Counted from the stretch's first letter, positions 52,069 through 62,032 are shown. The stretch is 64,000 bases of DNA from Salinimicrobium sp963739625 (GCA_963739625.1 CAVUAU010000014.1:1-64000); one strand, 5' to 3'. Made by a program: numbers and translations. Notes: a model not told the origin generated them from the letters alone.

Positions 52069-52093
52069 AATAATAACTAAATTGCGAACATCC

Positions 52094-52101
52094 CAAAAAT
52101 A
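52094..52101 (-). promoter_or_regulatory. Predicted -7 element of ung
   Basis: On the minus strand TATTTTTG, exact TAnnTTTG, 26 bases before the ung ATG. It lies in a 46-base divergent gap shared with the MutS2-like gene and overlaps a CCCAAAAATAGGGATTTTTA imperfect palindrome. Confidence 0.4.
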
Positions 52102-52114
52102 GGGATTTTTATAT

Positions 52115-54286
52115 ATGATCAAGATTACTGCTAAAACTCTGTCAGACCTGGAATTTCCTACTGTATGTGAACAACTAAGCAGGTTTACGGTGACGGGTCC
52201 GGGAAAAGAGAAAGCCCTCGAAATTACCCCTTTTTCAAGCTATGACAAAACTGTTTTTGCCCTGCATCAAACAAATGAATACGTTTCATCATATCAACAG
52301 GATAGCAGGATTCCCAATCATGGTTTTGATGCCATTGACAGGGAGATAAAGTTTCTGGGCATAGAAGATACCATGTTGGAAGCAGATGGTCTTAGGAAGA
52401 TCAGCGCAATTTCTGAAACAGCAAACACCCAGATAAAATTCTTTCAGAAATTTCAGGAGCTTTACCCGGCGCTGTACGAGACAACTTCTGAAGTAGAATT
52501 TACGCCTCAAATCATTGAAAAGGTCAACCGCGTCATCGACCGCTTTGGAGAAGTAAAAGACGATGCCTCTCCTCTGCTGGAAGAGATTCGCAGGAAGATC
52601 AATCACGTCAAGGGCCAGATCAATGCGAGCTTTGGCAGCGCCATGACCCACTATAACAACCTGGGATACCTTGATGACATCAGGGAGACGGTGGTTGAGA
52701 ACATTCGGGTACTGGCGGTAAAGGCCATGCACCGCCGTAAGGTCAAAGGCGGGATCCTTGGCAATTCCAAAACCGGCAGCATTGTTTACATTCAGCCTGA
52801 AGCCACTCACAACCATACCCGTGAGCTCAATAATCTGGTATATGAGGAAAAAGAGGAAATAAAACGCATTTTAAAGGAACTTACCAACTTCATAAGGCCT
52901 TTTCGCCCACTTCTTATCCAGTACCAGGAGCTCTTGAGCGACATCGACGTAGTTGCCGCCAAAGCAAAGTACGGGATGGAAATGAACGCCGTGCTGCCAA
53001 AGGTTTCAAAAGAGCGGGAACTGGAAATCATTGATGCTTATCACCCGCTGTTACTTCTGAATAATAGAAAACAGAAGAAAAAGACCTTTCCGCAGACCAT
53101 TGCGCTAAACAAAGACAAAAGAATAATCGTCATTTCGGGTCCAAACGCCGGCGGAAAAAGTATTACCCTCAAGACGGTAGGCTTACTGCAGGTGATGCTG
53201 CAAAGTGGCCTGCTCATCCCCGTGCACGAGTACAGCCGGGTTTGTCTTTTCAACAAGATCCTTACAGATATTGGGGATAACCAGTCCATCGAGAACCACC
53301 TGAGCACCTACAGCTACAGGTTGAAAAATATGAATTACTTCCTCAAAAAATGTGACGATAAAACGCTGTTTTTGATAGACGAGTTTGGTACCGGAAGTGA
53401 TCCCGAACTGGGAGGAGCTTTGGCTGAGACATTCCTTGAGGTTTTTTATGAGAAAGAATCCTTCGGAATTCTCACCACTCATTATGCGAACCTGAAGATG
53501 CTCGCCAATGAGTTACCGCATATCGTCAATGCGAATATGCTTTTTGATTCCAGGACTCTCGAGCCACTTTACAAGTTGCACATGGGAGAAGCCGGAAGCT
53601 CTTTTACCTTTGAGGTAGCACAAAAGAATGGAATTCCCTACAGCCTTATCAACCGTTCCAAGAAAAAAGTGGAACGGGGCAAGATCAGGTTTGATAAAAG
53701 TATTGCCGATCTTCAGAAAGAGCGGTCAAAACTTCAAAAAACAACTACTTCTCTTAAGACAAAGGAGCAAAAAACAGAAACTCAACAGAAAAAGCTGGAA
53801 GAGACCAACGCCAGAATTCAGGAGAAACTGGAAAACTTCCAGGAGCTTTATGATGCTAACCAGCGGTTGATCTATCTTGGAAACAAGATCAACGACATCA
53901 GCGAAAAATACTTCAACAACAAGAAGAAAAAGGAGCTGATTGGAGAATTCCTGAAGATCGTAGAGATGGAGAATTCAAAGCGTAAGAAGCTTTCGGCAAA
54001 AGAGAAAAAAGCCGAAAAAGCTAAGGAGAAGCGCGTAGAACAGGAGGCCCAGAAAAAAGTAGAGGAGATAAGGAAAAAGAAGAAAGAGAAGCAGGAAACA
54101 GAAAAAAAAGAAGAAAAAGCTAAGCCAAAACCGGTTTTAAAGGTAGGTGACCGTGTGCGCATGCAGGACGGTAAGGCGGTTGGAAGTATTGACAGCCTCG
54201 AAAAGGGAAATGCGAAAGTAAATTACGGCATTTTCACCACCTCGGTCTCTGTTGATCAACTGGAATTGGTGCAAAGAAAAAAATAG
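52115..54286 (+). CDS. MutS2-like ATPase without Smr domain
   Basis: A 723-residue MutS-family protein of the MutS2 type. The clamp/core part is followed by Walker A Gly-Pro-Asn-Ala-Gly-Gly-Lys-Ser (about residue 345), Walker B Phe-Leu-Ile-Asp-Glu-Phe-Gly-Thr-Gly-Ser-Asp and the Thr-Thr-His-Tyr loop. A long Lys/Glu-rich coiled coil (about 520-680) comes before a short beta domain. The C-terminal Smr nuclease domain of Bacillus MutS2 is absent, as in other Bacteroidota versions. Known MutS2 roles are inhibition of recombination and rescue of collided ribosomes; which applies here is unknown. Confidence 0.88.
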   Translation: MIKITAKTLSDLEFPTVCEQLSRFTVTGPGKEKALEITPFSSYDKTVFALHQTNEYVSSYQQDSRIPNHGFDAIDREIKFLGIEDTMLEADGLRKISAISETANTQIKFFQKFQELYPALYETTSEVEFTPQIIEKVNRVIDRFGEVKDDASPLLEEIRRKINHVKGQINASFGSAMTHYNNLGYLDDIRETVVENIRVLAVKAMHRRKVKGGILGNSKTGSIVYIQPEATHNHTRELNNLVYEEKEEIKRILKELTNFIRPFRPLLIQYQELLSDIDVVAAKAKYGMEMNAVLPKVSKERELEIIDAYHPLLLLNNRKQKKKTFPQTIALNKDKRIIVISGPNAGGKSITLKTVGLLQVMLQSGLLIPVHEYSRVCLFNKILTDIGDNQSIENHLSTYSYRLKNMNYFLKKCDDKTLFLIDEFGTGSDPELGGALAETFLEVFYEKESFGILTTHYANLKMLANELPHIVNANMLFDSRTLEPLYKLHMGEAGSSFTFEVAQKNGIPYSLINRSKKKVERGKIRFDKSIADLQKERSKLQKTTTSLKTKEQKTETQQKKLEETNARIQEKLENFQELYDANQRLIYLGNKINDISEKYFNNKKKKELIGEFLKIVEMENSKRKKLSAKEKKAEKAKEKRVEQEAQKKVEEIRKKKKEKQETEKKEEKAKPKPVLKVGDRVRMQDGKAVGSIDSLEKGNAKVNYGIFTTSVSVDQLELVQRKK

Positions 54287-54299
54287 AAAAAGAAAAATT

Positions 54300-54713
54300 A
54301 TGGTAAATTTTCCCGAAAACAAAAAGATCATTCTTTTCGACGGGGTGTGCAATTTGTGCAACCGATCGGTACAAACGATCATCAAAAATGACAAAAAAGA
54401 CCTCTTTCGGTTTGCTCCCTTACAAAGCGATGTGGGGCTGCAAATCGTCAATGAAAGAGGTATAGACACAGAGAACCTTGATTCGGTCATCCTCATTGAA
54501 CCCGGGGTGGCTTACTACACCAAATCAACGGCTGCAATTGAGATCGCTAAAGATCTCAAGGGCTACGGCTGGTTGAAATACTTCAGATCTGTACCTCAGG
54601 GAATTCGCGACAGCATTTATGAACTCATCGCCAATAACAGGTACAAGTGGTTTGGGAAAAAAGAAAGCTGTATGATCCCTACTCCAAAGCTGCAGTCCCT
54701 TTTTCTGAAATAG
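54300..54713 (+). CDS. DCC family thiol-disulfide oxidoreductase (DUF393)
   Basis: A 137-residue protein with the DCC hallmark Asp-Gly-Val-Cys-Asn-Leu-Cys near residue 15, a redox-active CxxC in a thioredoxin-like fold. Later conserved pieces are Phe-Arg-Phe-Ala-Pro-Leu-Gln and Ala-Ala-Ile-Glu-Ile-Ala, and the end has a Phe-Gly-Lys-Lys-Glu-Ser-Cys segment. Its physiological partner is unknown. I start at ATG 54300, because the longer frame overlaps mutS2. It follows mutS2 by 13 bases and ends at an A/T palindrome. Confidence 0.88.
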   Translation: MVNFPENKKIILFDGVCNLCNRSVQTIIKNDKKDLFRFAPLQSDVGLQIVNERGIDTENLDSVILIEPGVAYYTKSTAAIEIAKDLKGYGWLKYFRSVPQGIRDSIYELIANNRYKWFGKKESCMIPTPKLQSLFLK

Positions 54714-54716
54714 ATT

Positions 54717-54735
54717 CAAAAAAGGCTTTTTTAAG
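54717..54735. repeat. Copy of the 19-bp palindrome, possible bidirectional terminator
   Basis: TCAAAAAAG-G-CTTTTTTAA lies between the convergent DCC gene and DUF1704 gene, with T runs on either side; it may terminate both. Confidence 0.55.
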
Positions 54736-54741
54736 ACCTTT

Positions 54742-55890
54742 CTACTTTAAATTGCTAAGCAGGAATTCCAATTTATCATTGGTATTCCTGTTCTCCTTAA
54801 AGGAATGAGGAAAATATTTGTTCTTATGCGCCAGCCCCTTTTCCTGTAGTTTTTCAATAAGAGCCGCGTCTTCAAGAGCAACTTTTCCTGTAAGGAGTAA
54901 GCCCATATCTTTTCCTGAAGAGTAATAGTCGTAAACGGCCTTGAGACCGGCGAGATATTGATAATCCTTGGTAAAACCACCGCCGCGGTGTGCTCTCAGG
55001 GTGATTGACCAGGCGGTCTCCTTGTCGAGCTTGTACTGGCTGTAGAGCAGGTCAAAAGTATCACTAAAGGAATAACCTTTTATAAGACTATCGGCCGCCA
55101 GAACACGATAAGCCAGTTCTTTCATGCGTTTAAGGCTTAAACTGTCACTCATATATTCACTAAAGACCGCCAGTCCAGCCTGCGTGAAATAATTATGGGA
55201 AAAACCGTGAAAAAAGATCTTTAGAGGTTGTTCCAGCCCGTTGAATGTGGTGAGCATATTCAACCCAATCTCGTGATTTGACAGGATCTTAAGGTCATTA
55301 TCGCTAAACTTGCGGTTCTTCTTAACCACCAGGGTTTGAGTCGCATTTAAAGCCATGGCAGCGGCGGTAATGCTATTGCTCTGTCTTATTTTAAAGCGGA
55401 AAGGATATTTCTCCCCAAAAGCCTGGAAATACGCCTGTGCCTGGTCTGCATTATAGCGCGGCACCATTTCCTCGGCATCCTCTTCTTTGTGAAAATGCAG
55501 GATGAATTTGGCATTTTTGACATCCTTTTCCTGCGGAGTTCCAAACACCCTAAGCGAATTATAGAAAAACTTCTTTTGCTGCCCAACTGAAGCCACACAT
55601 TGCACCAGGCCCGAATATTCATAGATGGTGTCGTGGTACAATTTCCTTATATCCTCGTCTGGGATATCCTCCAGTCTTTGGCTGAAGAATTTGCGTTGCA
55701 ACCTGAAGGGATCGAATTTTACCTTTCGATATTTGAAAGCAGGATCTTCGGAAAATTTTGAAGCGAAAAACCTCTTTTTTTCCTGCTCAATGTTGAGAGG
55801 GTTCAAATAATTGAGCACGTCAATCTCGCGCACAAGCCGGTCAAGATTTTGATCCAGCTCAAAAAGACTGGTGTAGGCGTTTGCAGTCAT
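54742..55890 (-). CDS. DUF1704 (QEGLA-motif) protein with lost metal ligands
   Basis: A 382-residue protein of the DUF1704/tyrosine-carboxypeptidase-like group. The zinc motif His-Glu-x-x-x-His reads His-Glu-Ile-Gly-Leu-Asn, and the third-ligand motif Gln-Glu-Gly-Leu-Ala reads Gln-Ala-Gly-Leu-Ala; so two of three ligands are missing. The rest of the fold is kept, for example Asn-Gly-x-Glu-Gln-Pro-Leu-Lys and the Arg-Ala-His-Arg-Gly-Gly-Gly segment. It is probably a pseudoenzyme or uses another chemistry. It is single, with a TATTTTTG element just upstream (55912-55919). Confidence 0.78.
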   Translation of the reverse strand: MTANAYTSLFELDQNLDRLVREIDVLNYLNPLNIEQEKKRFFASKFSEDPAFKYRKVKFDPFRLQRKFFSQRLEDIPDEDIRKLYHDTIYEYSGLVQCVASVGQQKKFFYNSLRVFGTPQEKDVKNAKFILHFHKEEDAEEMVPRYNADQAQAYFQAFGEKYPFRFKIRQSNSITAAAMALNATQTLVVKKNRKFSDNDLKILSNHEIGLNMLTTFNGLEQPLKIFFHGFSHNYFTQAGLAVFSEYMSDSLSLKRMKELAYRVLAADSLIKGYSFSDTFDLLYSQYKLDKETAWSITLRAHRGGGFTKDYQYLAGLKAVYDYYSSGKDMGLLLTGKVALEDAALIEKLQEKGLAHKNKYFPHSFKENRNTNDKLEFLLSNLK

Positions 55891-56006
55891 TTATCACAGG
55901 TATTGGTTCTCCAAAAATAAGCGCAAATACAAGGAATTATTCCGAGGCCTCCAAAACTTTAGCATCTTTAATTTCCCGAAAGCAGTAAACCTTGCTCTTT
56001 TTCAAA

Positions 56007-56036
56007 AAAATCCCCGAAGCGAAGCTCCGGGGATTT
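56007..56036 (-). terminator. Terminator of the dicarboxylate symporter gene
   Basis: Stem AAATCCCCG plus inner AGC/GCT pairing to CGGGGATTT around a GAA loop; on the minus strand a T run follows. Confidence 0.85.
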
Positions 56037-56060
56037 GAATTTTACAGTGGCAGAAAAATG

Positions 56061-57365
56061 CTATTTCTTAGGCATATTATCATCCCAGTCTTTCACCACG
56101 GGTTCCCCCAGCCTGTCGACAGATTTTGCCACGATCATTGAAACCGCTGCATCTCCAGTAACATTCACCGTAGTGCGGCACATGTCCAGCGGACGGTCAA
56201 CGGCAAAGATAAGTGCGAGCCCTGCTTCGGGAATTCCGGCCTGTGCAAGCACGATCACCAGCATCACCATTCCTGCTCCCGGTACCGCTGCAGAACCTAT
56301 GGAGGCCAAAGTTGCGGTGGCAATAATTCCCAGTTGAGCAGAAAAGGAAAGGTCCATCCCAAAGGCCTGTGCAATAAAGACTGCGGCTACAGCCTGGTAA
56401 AGACTGGTACCGTCCATATTTATCGTCGCGCCAATGGGTAACACAAAACTGGCCACTTCTTCATGTACTCCGAGGTGTTCCTCTACTCTTTCCATAGTCA
56501 CCGGCAGCGTGGCTGCACTGGAACTGGTGGAAAAGGCCAGCAATTGCGCGGGAGCCATTCCGTTTTCAAAAAACGCCGGCGTTTTCCCGGTAAACAACCA
56601 CACGATCAACAGGTAAACTCCAATCATAATAACAAGACCTGCCAAAACTGTTACGGCATACAATGCTAAAGCCTGGAAAAGATCTGCACTGGGTGATTCC
56701 ACCACCAGGGCGGCCAAAAGGGCAAAAACGCCGTAAGGTGCCATGAGCATAATAAGGTCAATAAGCTTCAGGATCACCTCATTGAATCCGTCAAAAAAGG
56801 CCTTTACAGGCCTTGCTGTTTCTTCGGGGATAAGGATCAACCCAATTCCGAAGAAAATAGCGAAAAATATCACCTGCAGCATATTTGAATTGTCACCGGC
56901 TGCGGCAAAAATGTTGCTTGGCACAAGGTCTTCGAGTGCCTGTAACGGTCCCGTTTCCTTTTGTTTCTGTGCATCTGCTATTCTAACAGATGCATCACCT
57001 TCATAGCTGGCGATCAATTCGTTCCGGGTATCTTCAGAGATGGCACTTCCCGGCTTCACCAGGTTAACCATTCCCAAACCTATGGATACCGCGAGAACAG
57101 TAGTCACAATGTAGATACCAATGGTGCGGGTTCCCATTTTTGACAGCTTCGAAATATCTTTAAGATCTGAGATCCCTTTGATGAGGGATGCCAGGATCAA
57201 AGGCACTGCAATGAGTTTAAGAGAGTTTATAAAAATGTTTCCGAAGGGTTTGATCCAGTCTCCAATGAATTCTGCGCCCCAGGAAAAGTTAGTCATTAAA
57301 AGGGCAAAGACTACTCCCGCAACCATTCCTAATAAGATCTGCCAGTGCAGTGCAAGTTTTTTCAT
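56061..57365 (-). CDS. Dicarboxylate/amino acid:cation symporter (DAACS)
   Basis: A 434-residue secondary transporter of the GltP/DctA family in the inner membrane. Eight helices and two hairpin loops are expected; HP1 contains Ser-Ser-Ser-Ala-Ala-Thr-Leu-Pro, and helix 7 has Asn-Met-Asp-Gly-Thr-Ser-Leu, the cation-binding motif. Near the end are Asp-Arg-Pro-Leu-Asp-Met-Cys-Arg-Thr and Asn-Val-Thr-Gly-Asp, the substrate-binding residues. It takes up glutamate/aspartate or C4 acids with Na+ or H+. It lies upstream of nothing on the same strand except aroC 22 bases before it. Confidence 0.9.
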   Translation of the reverse strand: MKKLALHWQILLGMVAGVVFALLMTNFSWGAEFIGDWIKPFGNIFINSLKLIAVPLILASLIKGISDLKDISKLSKMGTRTIGIYIVTTVLAVSIGLGMVNLVKPGSAISEDTRNELIASYEGDASVRIADAQKQKETGPLQALEDLVPSNIFAAAGDNSNMLQVIFFAIFFGIGLILIPEETARPVKAFFDGFNEVILKLIDLIMLMAPYGVFALLAALVVESPSADLFQALALYAVTVLAGLVIMIGVYLLIVWLFTGKTPAFFENGMAPAQLLAFSTSSSAATLPVTMERVEEHLGVHEEVASFVLPIGATINMDGTSLYQAVAAVFIAQAFGMDLSFSAQLGIIATATLASIGSAAVPGAGMVMLVIVLAQAGIPEAGLALIFAVDRPLDMCRTTVNVTGDAAVSMIVAKSVDRLGEPVVKDWDDNMPKK

Positions 57366-57386
57366 AATTGAATTTTGGGTAAAAAA

Positions 57387-58451
57387 TTAGATTTTTGAGA
57401 CTTTATGTTGTAGGTAAAAATCGGCTAAAACAAGTGCTGCCATGGCCTCCACAATGGGAACTGCCCGTGGCACAACACAGGGATCATGCCTGCCTTTGCC
57501 CTGCATTTCGACCTTTTCCCCTTCAGCATTGATGGTTTCCTGCTTTTGCATCAGCGTGGCAACGGGTTTAAAGGCCACTTTGAAGTAAATGTCCATCCCG
57601 TTGGAGATACCGCCCTGTATCCCGCCGCTGAAGTTGGTCTTTGTTGAGCTGTCTTCGTTAAAAATATCATTGTGTTCACTGCCCTTCATTCTTGAGCCCG
57701 CAAAGCCGCTGCCGTATTCAAAACCTTTTACGGCATTGATAGAAAGCATGGCCTGCCCCAGTTTCGCGTGCAGTTTTTCAAAAACAGGTTCTCCCAGCCC
57801 GACCGGCACATTCTGGATCACACATTCCACAACGCCACCCACAGTGTCGCCCTGCGACCTGATCTCTTTAATGTATCGCTCCATCTCCCGTGCTTTTTCC
57901 GGGTCGGGACAACGAACGATATTTTTTTCTGCTTCGGAAAGGTTCAATTCCCTATAAGATCTTTCAAGTGCAATTTCTCCCACAGCCGAGGTATAGGCTG
58001 TGATTTGAATATTTGCCAACAGCTGTTTTGCGATTGCCCCGGCAGCTACCCTGCAGGCAGTTTCCCTGGCCGAAGACCTTCCGCCGCCGCGATAATCGCG
58101 ATTGCCGTATTTTTGATCGTAAGTAAAATCTGCGTGAGAAGGACGGTAGACATCCTTGATGTGAGAGTAATCTTTTGACTTCTGGTTGGCATTCTCAATG
58201 ACAAAACCCATGGGAGTCCCTGTAGTTCTTCCTTCAAAGATCCCGGACAGGATCTTTACCGTATCGGGTTCTTTTCGCTGGGTCACAATCGCCGACTGCC
58301 CCGGCTTCCTTCGAGCCATCTCCAGCTCTATCTTTTCAAGATCGATCTCAAGCCCGGCCGGACAACCGTCTATAATTCCTCCCAGTGCTTCTCCATGAGA
58401 TTCTCCAAAAGTGGTCAATTTAAAAAGGGTTCCGAAGGAATTTCCGGCCAT
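57387..58451 (-). CDS. aroC: Chorismate synthase
   Basis: A 354-residue enzyme that makes chorismate from EPSP with reduced FMN. The signature motifs are Phe-Gly-Glu-Ser-His-Gly near the N-terminus, Gly-Gly-Gly-Arg-Ser-Ser-Ala-Arg-Glu-Thr in the middle and Arg-His-Asp-Pro-Cys-Val-Val-Pro-Arg near the end. The ATG at 58451 is chosen over an upstream TTG at 58469, which falls inside a -7 element. The gene is followed after 22 bases by the symporter gene and may be co-transcribed with it. Confidence 0.95.
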   Translation of the reverse strand: MAGNSFGTLFKLTTFGESHGEALGGIIDGCPAGLEIDLEKIELEMARRKPGQSAIVTQRKEPDTVKILSGIFEGRTTGTPMGFVIENANQKSKDYSHIKDVYRPSHADFTYDQKYGNRDYRGGGRSSARETACRVAAGAIAKQLLANIQITAYTSAVGEIALERSYRELNLSEAEKNIVRCPDPEKAREMERYIKEIRSQGDTVGGVVECVIQNVPVGLGEPVFEKLHAKLGQAMLSINAVKGFEYGSGFAGSRMKGSEHNDIFNEDSSTKTNFSGGIQGGISNGMDIYFKVAFKPVATLMQKQETINAEGEKVEMQGKGRHDPCVVPRAVPIVEAMAALVLADFYLQHKVSKI

Positions 58452-58466
58452 AAAAGTCGATTTTGA

Positions 58467-58474
58467 CAAATGTA
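58467..58474 (-). promoter_or_regulatory. Predicted -7 element of aroC
   Basis: On the minus strand TACATTTG, an exact TAnnTTTG match, 16 bases before the ATG at 58451; this implies a very short leader. Confidence 0.45.
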
Positions 58475-58501
58475 ATTTTTTACTGCAAGATTTGAAAATG
58501 T

Positions 58502-61415
58502 TTATTCTAGCAGGGCCTCGGCCATTATTTGCACCGGGTGCAGCGCTTTCCTACCCGTCCCGTCAAAGATCTGGTGGCGGCAACTGGTTCCCGGAGCCGC
58601 AATAATGGTTGCTGCGGAAGCCTTCCTTACTGCCGGAAACAGCGTTTGTTCCCCAATTTGCATACTCACTTCAAAATGCTCTTTTTCATACCCGAAGGAG
58701 CCCGCCATGCCACAACAGCCGGAAGGGATGATACTCACCTTATAGTTCTTGGGTAAATTAAGCATTGCGAAAGTGTTCTCCTGGTTCGAGAGGGACTTTT
58801 GGTGGCAATGCCCGTGGAGCTTGATCACTTTTTCTTCGGAAGTAAAAGAGGCAGCCGAAATATTTCCCGCCATAATTTCCTTCTTAAAAAATTCGTCCAG
58901 TAAAAATACATTTTTGGCAAGTTTTGCTGCAGCCGCTTTGTCGTCTGCCAACCTTAGATATTCATCCCTGAAGCTCAGGATGGCCGATGGCTCCAATCCA
59001 ATTAAGGGAGTTTCTTCAGAAATAAGAGGTTCAAAAATGCGAATATTTTCGTTCGCCACTTTTTTAGCCTGCTCCAGGAAACCTTTGGAGAGAAAGCTCC
59101 TGCCACTCTCTTCATGTTTAATGATCTCCACCTCATAATTGAGCTTCCGAAGCAGCTTTAAGGCCGCGATTCCAACTTCAGAATCCAGATAGTTGGTGAA
59201 TTCGTCATTGAACAAGTACACCTTCTTCAGGGAATTTTTTGACGGAGTTCGATTTTTTCGATACCAGTTGTTTACCGTCTTTTTCGAAACGGCCGGCAAA
59301 GATCTTTTGGGGGCCACATCAAGCATGCTTTTAATGAGGCCCGAAGTAAAGCTGTTATTGAACACCACAGCCGAAACATGAGGAAAATGTGAAGCCAATT
59401 TATTGAGCCGCGTGTTATAAGCAAAAGCTTTTGTTCTCAAGGAACTGCCATGGACCTTTTGATACTGGTATTCAAATTCGGCTTTATATGCCGCCATGTC
59501 AACGTTTGAAGGACATTCGCTTTTGCAGCCTTTACAGCTAATGCACAGCTCCAGCACCTCTTTAAGTTCTTCGTGGTCAAAACGGTTTGGCTTATCTGAA
59601 TGGGTAAGGAATTCCCTTAAGGCGTTAGCCCTGGCCCTTGTGGTGTCTTTCTCGTTGCGGGTGGCGCGATAACTTGGGCACATGGTACCGCCGGCTGCGG
59701 CAGGTTTGCGACAATCCCCGCTGCCGTTGCAGTTCTCTGCACCGCGCAGGATCCCCAGGGAATCTGAAAAATCCATGAGAGTGGAGATCTCCGGTTCGGC
59801 GCTGCCCGGAGTGTAGCGCAGCTCCTCATCCATTGGCGGCGCATCGATAATCTTACCCGGGTTAAAAATATTTTCAGGATCGAAAATATTTTTGACCTTT
59901 TTAAGCAGCCTGTAATTTTCAGGGCCGATCATAAATTCAATGAATTCGGCACGCACCCGGCCGTCGCCATGTTCTCCACTCATGGAACCGCCGTATTTCT
60001 TTACCAGGGTCGCAACATCTGTGGTAATCTTCTTAAAAAGGACTACATCTTCTTCTTTTTTCAGGTTCAGAATTGGTCGCAAGTGAAGCTCTCCCGCACC
60101 GGCATGCGCATAATAAACCGCTTCCTGTCCATAGGTTTTCATGAGCCTGGAAAACTCCAGAATATACTGGGACAGATCTTCTACAGCAACGGCCGTATCT
60201 TCAATACATGCCACCGCTTTTCTGTCTCCTACGATATTTCCAAGCAAGCCAAGGCCGGCTTTCCTCAATTCAAGAGCGAGGTCAATAGTATCATTCCGCA
60301 GTACCGGCAGTGCATAGGCAAGTCCAGAATCTTCGAGAGTTTTTACCAGGTTTGCAGCCATGTCGGCTAACTCGAGTTCATCTTCGGCACGCAGTTCAAG
60401 CATCAAAATTGCGGCGGGATCTCCTTCTATAAAAAAGCGATTTTCGCGGTACTTCAGGCTGTTTTTCGTACAATCCAGAATTACCCTGTCCATCATTTCA
60501 CAGGTAAACAGCGAATGTTGCATTGCCGGCACCACCGCCTGCAGACATTTCTCCACCGAATCAAAATGAGCTGCGATCATAATCGCATTTTCGGGAGGTA
60601 GAGCGTCAAGTTGTAAAGTTATTTCGGTTGTAAAGGCAAGAGTTCCTTCACTACCGCAGAGCAGGTCGCAAAAATTGAATTTTTGAGCCCCTTCCTGGAA
60701 GACTTCTGAAGCAGCCAGCGCATCAACGGCATAACCGGTATTGCGACGATGGATCTCCTGCTTTGGAAAACCTTCAGTAATTTGCCGGCGCACCTCTTGA
60801 GGCTTCAAAGCTTCGAAAATGCCACGGTAAACTTCACCTTCTTTGCTCTCCAGCTTCAGTTTTTCGGAAAATTCTTCCGAAGAAATTTCTGAAAAAACTG
60901 CTTCAGAAGCATCGGCCAAAAGGGTCTTTAACTGCACAACCTTGTCGCGGGTGACGCCATATTTGATAGAAGTGGTTCCGCTGGAATTATTCCCCACCAT
61001 CCCGCCAATCATGCAGCGGTTGGAAGTAGAGGTGTTGGGACCGAAAAAGAGACCGTACGGCTTCAAAAACCTGTTGAGGTCATCCCTTATCACTCCCGGT
61101 TGGACAGTAACTGTTTTTGCCTGCTCATCCAGCTGAAGGATGGCAGTAAAGTGCCTGGAAACGTCAACTACAATTCCTTTTCCTACACATTGGCCTGCAA
61201 GAGAAGTTCCCGCGGTTCTTGGGATAAGAGATGTCTCATTTTCTCTCGCAAAATTGATCAAAAGCTTTAGATCATCGACATTTTTAGGATAGGCTACTGC
61301 GAGAGGAATCTCCCGGTACACCGAAGCATCTGTAGCAAAGATCCTGCGCCACAGGGAATTGAAGAATAATTCACCCGGTGAGCTGTTTTGAGAGATGTTC
61401 TAAATTTTCCTTCAT
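58502..61415 (-). pseudogene. FAD-linked oxidase/Fe-S protein (D-lactate dehydrogenase type), N-terminus frameshifted
   Basis: A large fused membrane-associated dehydrogenase: an FAD-binding oxidase domain (about 20-500, with Ala-Gly-Thr-Ser-Leu-Ala-Gly-Gln and Gly-Glu-His-Gly-Asp-Gly-Arg), a 4Fe-4S ferredoxin part with Cys-Ile-Ser-Cys-Lys-Gly-Cys, and C-terminal Cys-rich GlpC-like domain (Cys-His-Gln-Lys, Ser-Gly-Cys-Cys-Gly-Met). It resembles D-lactate or glycolate dehydrogenases that feed electrons to quinone. The first 14 codons from ATG 61415 are cut off by an extra C in 61374-61376, which makes a TGA at 61371-61373. With one base less, the N-terminus reads Leu-Thr-Gly-Glu-Leu-Phe-Phe-Asn-Ser-Leu and the whole is 970 residues. 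Confidence 0.88.
60668..60686. repeat. Palindrome related to the 19-bp family
   Basis: GCAAAAATT-G-AATTTTTGA inside the FAD-linked oxidase gene, perfect 8+1+8 symmetry. Confidence 0.5.
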
Positions 61416-61494
61416 TTAAAGGTATAATTGATTAATTCACAGTAAAATCGCGGCCTTTCCATCAACATTAACAATATATTAGCAAGAGCAGTTA

Positions 61495-61524
61495 TTTGTT
61501 GGAATATCAGAAAGTCTAATTTTG
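61495..61524 (+). promoter_or_regulatory. Predicted promoter, best consensus match in the window
   Basis: TTTG at 61495-61498, 18 bases, then TAATTTTG at 61517-61524, both exact matches to the Bacteroidota -33 and -7 elements. The ATG of the barrel-protein gene is 25 bases downstream. Confidence 0.65.
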
Positions 61525-61549
61525 TTAGGAACAAATTAAAAGAAAAGAT

Positions 61550-62032
61550 ATGAAAAAACTGATTTTGCTAAGCTTTTGTCTATTCGGGTTTGCATTGACT
61601 TCTCAGGCCCAAAGTATCGCCGATAACGCGCTGGGTCTTAGACTTGGAGATAACAATGGTGTGGGAACCGAAATTTCCTACCAACATTTCCTTGGTGGAA
61701 ACAACCGTTTGGAAGCAGACCTTGGCTGGAGCAGCCGTGGAGATTATGATGCCTTTCGTTTAACCGGCCTTTACCAATGGCTCTGGAACCTGGATGGCGG
61801 ACTAAACTGGTACGCCGGTGTAGGTGCAGGGTTAGGATCTGTTGACACCAACAACCATCATAATGAAGATGACGGGCTATTCGTAACTGCAGCAGGAAAT
61901 GTGGGATTGGAATATGATTTCGATTTTCCCTTACTGCTCTCCCTGGATTTTAGACCAGAGATTGGGCTCGTAAACTACTATGGTGACGATCTTGGCTTTG
62001 ATATTGCCCTTGGTATAAGATACCAGTTCTAA
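61550..62032 (+). CDS. Outer-membrane beta-barrel protein
   Basis: A 160-residue exported protein. The signal peptide (residues 1-20) ends Ser-Gln-Ala-Gln. The mature part is a run of short amphipathic strands rich in Gly, Tyr, Trp and Asn with the end Gly-Ile-Arg-Tyr-Gln-Phe, fitting an eight-stranded barrel of the OmpW/OmpX size class. The His-His-Asn-Glu-Asp-Asp loop might bind a metal. It has the strongest promoter seen and so is probably abundant. Function unknown. Confidence 0.78.
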   Translation: MKKLILLSFCLFGFALTSQAQSIADNALGLRLGDNNGVGTEISYQHFLGGNNRLEADLGWSSRGDYDAFRLTGLYQWLWNLDGGLNWYAGVGAGLGSVDTNNHHNEDDGLFVTAAGNVGLEYDFDFPLLLSLDFRPEIGLVNYYGDDLGFDIALGIRYQF

